Positions 6,816 through 7,961 of a stretch of 7,961 nucleotides of DNA are shown piece by piece. How positions within the stretch are numbered: position 1 is the first letter of the stretch; each line of letters opens with the position of its first letter. Position numbers and translations under genes: made by a program. Under the pieces are notes generated by a model. It was not told the origin of the DNA, did not search any database, and worked only from the letters and a program-made list of their open reading frames with translations. Where the stretch lies: NCBI GenBank assembly GCA_005879655.1, contig VBJK01000237.1, positions 1 through 7,961 on the forward strand, read 5' to 3'. Source of the DNA: Chloroflexota bacterium. GTDB taxonomy: Bacteria; Chloroflexota; Ktedonobacteria; Ktedonobacterales; Ktedonobacteraceae.

Positions 6816-6826
6816 TGTGGCATAAT
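6816..6826 (+). promoter_or_regulatory. Extended -10 promoter candidate for the PHAX-domain gene
   Basis: TGGCATAAT (6818-6826) is an extended -10: TG, one base, then CATAAT, five of six to consensus. There is no matching -35 at the usual distance; TTGTCA (6785-6790) lies 30 bases upstream, too far for sigma-70. Transcription would start near 6833, leaving a leader of about 100 bases. CGGCTT (6835-6840) and AAGCCG (6868-6873) in that leader could pair. Confidence 0.4.
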
Positions 6827-6914
6827 TTACTTATCGGCTTACCATGAGGCATTCTGTAACGAGAGAGAAGCCGTTTGCCAGTCATCCTGTACGTACATCT
6901 CTGGTGATGTTGAC

Positions 6915-6938
6915 AAGGAGGGTACAATGGTATCATGA
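6915..6938 (+). promoter_or_regulatory. Strong ribosome site with an upstream three-codon minigene overlapping the start
   Basis: AAGGAGGG (6915-6922) is the strongest Shine-Dalgarno in the window. Its GGAGG core lies five bases before an ATG at 6927 but 13 bases before the gene's own ATG at 6935. The first ATG reads Met-Val-Ser and stops at TGA (6936-6938), which overlaps the gene start as ATGA. Ribosomes could terminate there and restart on the PHAX-domain gene. The alternative is that the 13-base spacing is simply tolerated. Confidence 0.5.
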
Positions 6939-7792
6939 GTGAAGAGCAACAAGAACAACAATCAGGGGAGCAAGCAGTCGTCTCTTCAGCCGCAGAGGGG
7001 AGTGCTCAGGCGGAGCACAAGCCGCCAAGAAAGCCGCGTGAACCCTCGGTGAACGAGACGGCAATGCTCATTGCGGACGCACTCGGAGAGACGGAGGAAG
7101 GGCCGCGCGAGCAACTTGTGCATATTGTATGGGCATTAGGTCGCACACAGGCACGAGCGTTGTTAGAGCGGACGCGGGAGATAGAAGCAGGGGAAGGTCT
7201 GCTCGTTCCCGATGGCTCGCGGCGTAGAACGCCTGGTGGAGTGTACTTCTATCTCGCCTATACCGAGGGCAAGCCAAAACCTGGTAAGAGACTGAGGAGA
7301 TCGTTTGCCAAAAAGACGCCGGATAAAGCGGCTGCGTCAGACAATGCAACGGAGAAACAATCTGTTGCGGCTCCGTTGCCCGTCGTCCCGTTCACTTGGG
7401 GTGATAGAATTGCTGCCATTCGTGAAGCGGAAGAGATGAAAGGAACCGCCAACGTGAAAATGACTGTTGTAGGAAGACCTGGCAAGATTGTAGAGCGTGG
7501 CAACTGTATTGTCACTGTGATGGAGTCAACCAAAGTACCGGCATTGCCCAAGGGATTACCCGCCCCGGCGGCAACCCCGACGAAATACACGGTGTACATC
7601 GCAGCAAAGCAGTGGAGGAAGGTCGAGCAGGCTATTGCTGATCCAGAGGACGTGCTCATTGTTGAAGGTTTCCCAACGATGGATGCCGAAGCTCGTGCCA
7701 TCGCAGTTTTTGCGACTAATACGACCACTAAGAAGTTGCAACAGGCTCTCAAAGAAGCACAAAAAGCAAAGGGTCAAGAAACAGCGGTATAG
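6935..7792 (+). CDS. PHAX-type RNA-binding domain protein with a possible OB-like second domain
   Basis: The 285-residue protein is probably a cytoplasmic RNA-binding protein. Residues 1-38 are a disordered Q/E/S-rich leader. Residues 40-110 match the RNA-binding domain of the eukaryotic snRNA export adaptor PHAX: a helix (ETAMLIADALGE), a second (QLVHIVWALGRTQARALLERT), then EIEAGEGLLVPDGSRRRTPGGV (84-103). The SRRRTPGGV block is the diagnostic signature of that domain. Residues 111-150 are a basic linker. Residues 170-262 alternate strands (NVKMTVVGRPGKIV, NCIVTVMES, KYTVYIAAKQW, DVLIVEGFPTMD, AIAVFAT) in an order reminiscent of single-stranded-DNA-binding OB folds; this second assignment is tentative. 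No eukaryotic export partner can exist here, so only RNA binding is inferred. It is divergent from the HTH-P450 operon and immediately precedes a structured tandem array. Confidence 0.8.
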   Translation: MSEEQQEQQSGEQAVVSSAAEGSAQAEHKPPRKPREPSVNETAMLIADALGETEEGPREQLVHIVWALGRTQARALLERTREIEAGEGLLVPDGSRRRTPGGVYFYLAYTEGKPKPGKRLRRSFAKKTPDKAAASDNATEKQSVAAPLPVVPFTWGDRIAAIREAEEMKGTANVKMTVVGRPGKIVERGNCIVTVMESTKVPALPKGLPAPAATPTKYTVYIAAKQWRKVEQAIADPEDVLIVEGFPTMDAEARAIAVFATNTTTKKLQQALKEAQKAKGQETAV

Positions 7793-7814
7793 GCTATCAC
7801 TCTTCAAGGTGTTT

Positions 7815-7835
7815 GGCTTGCGGGTCGAGCAAGCC
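7815..7835 (+). repeat. 7-bp hairpin between the PHAX-domain gene and the repeat array
   Basis: GGCTTGC (7815-7821) and GCAAGCC (7829-7835) pair perfectly around a 7-base loop GGGTCGA. The hairpin begins 22 bases after the stop codon and ends two bases before the first repeat unit. No T-run follows, so read-through into the array is likely. It is not part of the repeat unit. Confidence 0.65.
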
Positions 7836-7836
7836 C

Positions 7837-7961
7837 CAGGGTACCAATACAAGGGATGCCCCAAAAGGACAAGAGGGGCGAAATAAGGGTCCGCAGGGCA
7901 CCAATACAAAGGATGCCCCAAAAGGACAAGAGGGGCGAAATAAGGGTCCGCAGGGCACCAA
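7837..7961 (+). repeat. Tandem repeat array, 57-bp period, structured, continues past the window
   Basis: Unit 1 is 7837-7893, unit 2 is 7894-7950, and the first 11 bases of unit 3 (7951-7961) match unit 2 exactly. Units 1 and 2 differ only at 7842/7899 (T/C) and 7853/7910 (G/A). Each unit can form GGGCACC..GG(A)TGCCC, seven pairs with one bulged A and an 8-base loop (7896-7918 in unit 2), an alternative GCCCC/GGGGC stem (7915-7919 with 7932-7936), and GGAC/GTCC (7924-7927 with 7946-7949). There are no unique spacers, so it is not a CRISPR array. GGGCACC..GGATGCCC resembles dispersed palindromic repeats I recall from Chloroflexota intergenic DNA, so part of the unit may derive from such a repeat. 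Confidence 0.85.

Noticed and set aside
7258..7752. A 164-codon minus-strand frame opposite the PHAX-domain gene
   Set aside because: It is antisense to a gene with a recognised domain and a strong ribosome site, and has no ribosome site or recognisable domain of its own.
7732..7792. Programmed -1 frameshift joining the PHAX-domain protein to the 19-residue repeats
   Set aside because: The frames do overlap here, but the only A-run (7761-7765) does not give a proper X-XXY-YYZ heptamer in the gene's frame.
7556..7921. A minus-strand frame with repeating GHPLYW peptides
   Set aside because: The periodicity follows automatically from a 57-bp repeat divisible by three, and the rest of the frame is antisense to the PHAX-domain gene.
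7837..7961. CRISPR array
   Set aside because: The whole 57-bp unit is repeated with only two changes; there are no unique spacers and no cas gene in the window.

Overview
The window looks like an accessory stretch of a large bacterial genome with a GC content near 50%. The gene mix is a TIR-NACHT protein with a glycine-rich membrane tail, an HTH/TPR regulator, a cytochrome P450 next to an excisionase-like HTH protein, and many palindromic intergenic repeats. This mix would fit a Ktedonobacteria-like member of the Chloroflexota. That placement is inference from gene content and repeat style; no marker gene is present.

Layout. A minus-strand gene runs off the left edge (codons 1-44, GTG start at 132), with a possible small gene (156-473) and a strong hairpin (251-302) upstream of it. 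On the plus strand follow a 466-residue XRE-like HTH/TPR regulator (575-1975) and its terminator-like hairpin. A gene-poor 456-bp stretch comes next, crowded with GCGCAAT..ATTGCGC palindromes and a 22-bp direct repeat. After it lies a 779-residue TIR-NACHT-membrane protein (2432-4771), a probable NLR-like (STAND) immune or signalling protein. It is convergent with a two-gene minus-strand operon: an excisionase-like HTH protein (6181-6717, possibly translated from a leaderless mRNA) and a cytochrome P450 (4812-6167), 13 nt apart.

Divergent from that operon is the most unusual gene (6935-7792). It encodes a 285-residue protein whose residues 40-110 match the RNA-binding domain of the eukaryotic snRNA export adaptor PHAX, including SRRRTPGGV, followed by a second domain that may be OB-fold-like. 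Its start carries a strong ribosome site better spaced for a three-codon upstream minigene (ATG GTA TCA TGA) than for the gene's own ATG.

Directly after it, beyond a 7-bp hairpin, a tandem array with a 57-bp period begins at 7837 and runs off the right edge. The two complete units differ at only two bases. One lies in a predicted loop; the other changes a C-G pair to a U-G wobble in a predicted stem, which fits a structured RNA read from the plus strand. An RNA-binding protein beside a structured repeat array is the best candidate in this window for an undescribed system. The functional link is inference from proximity only.
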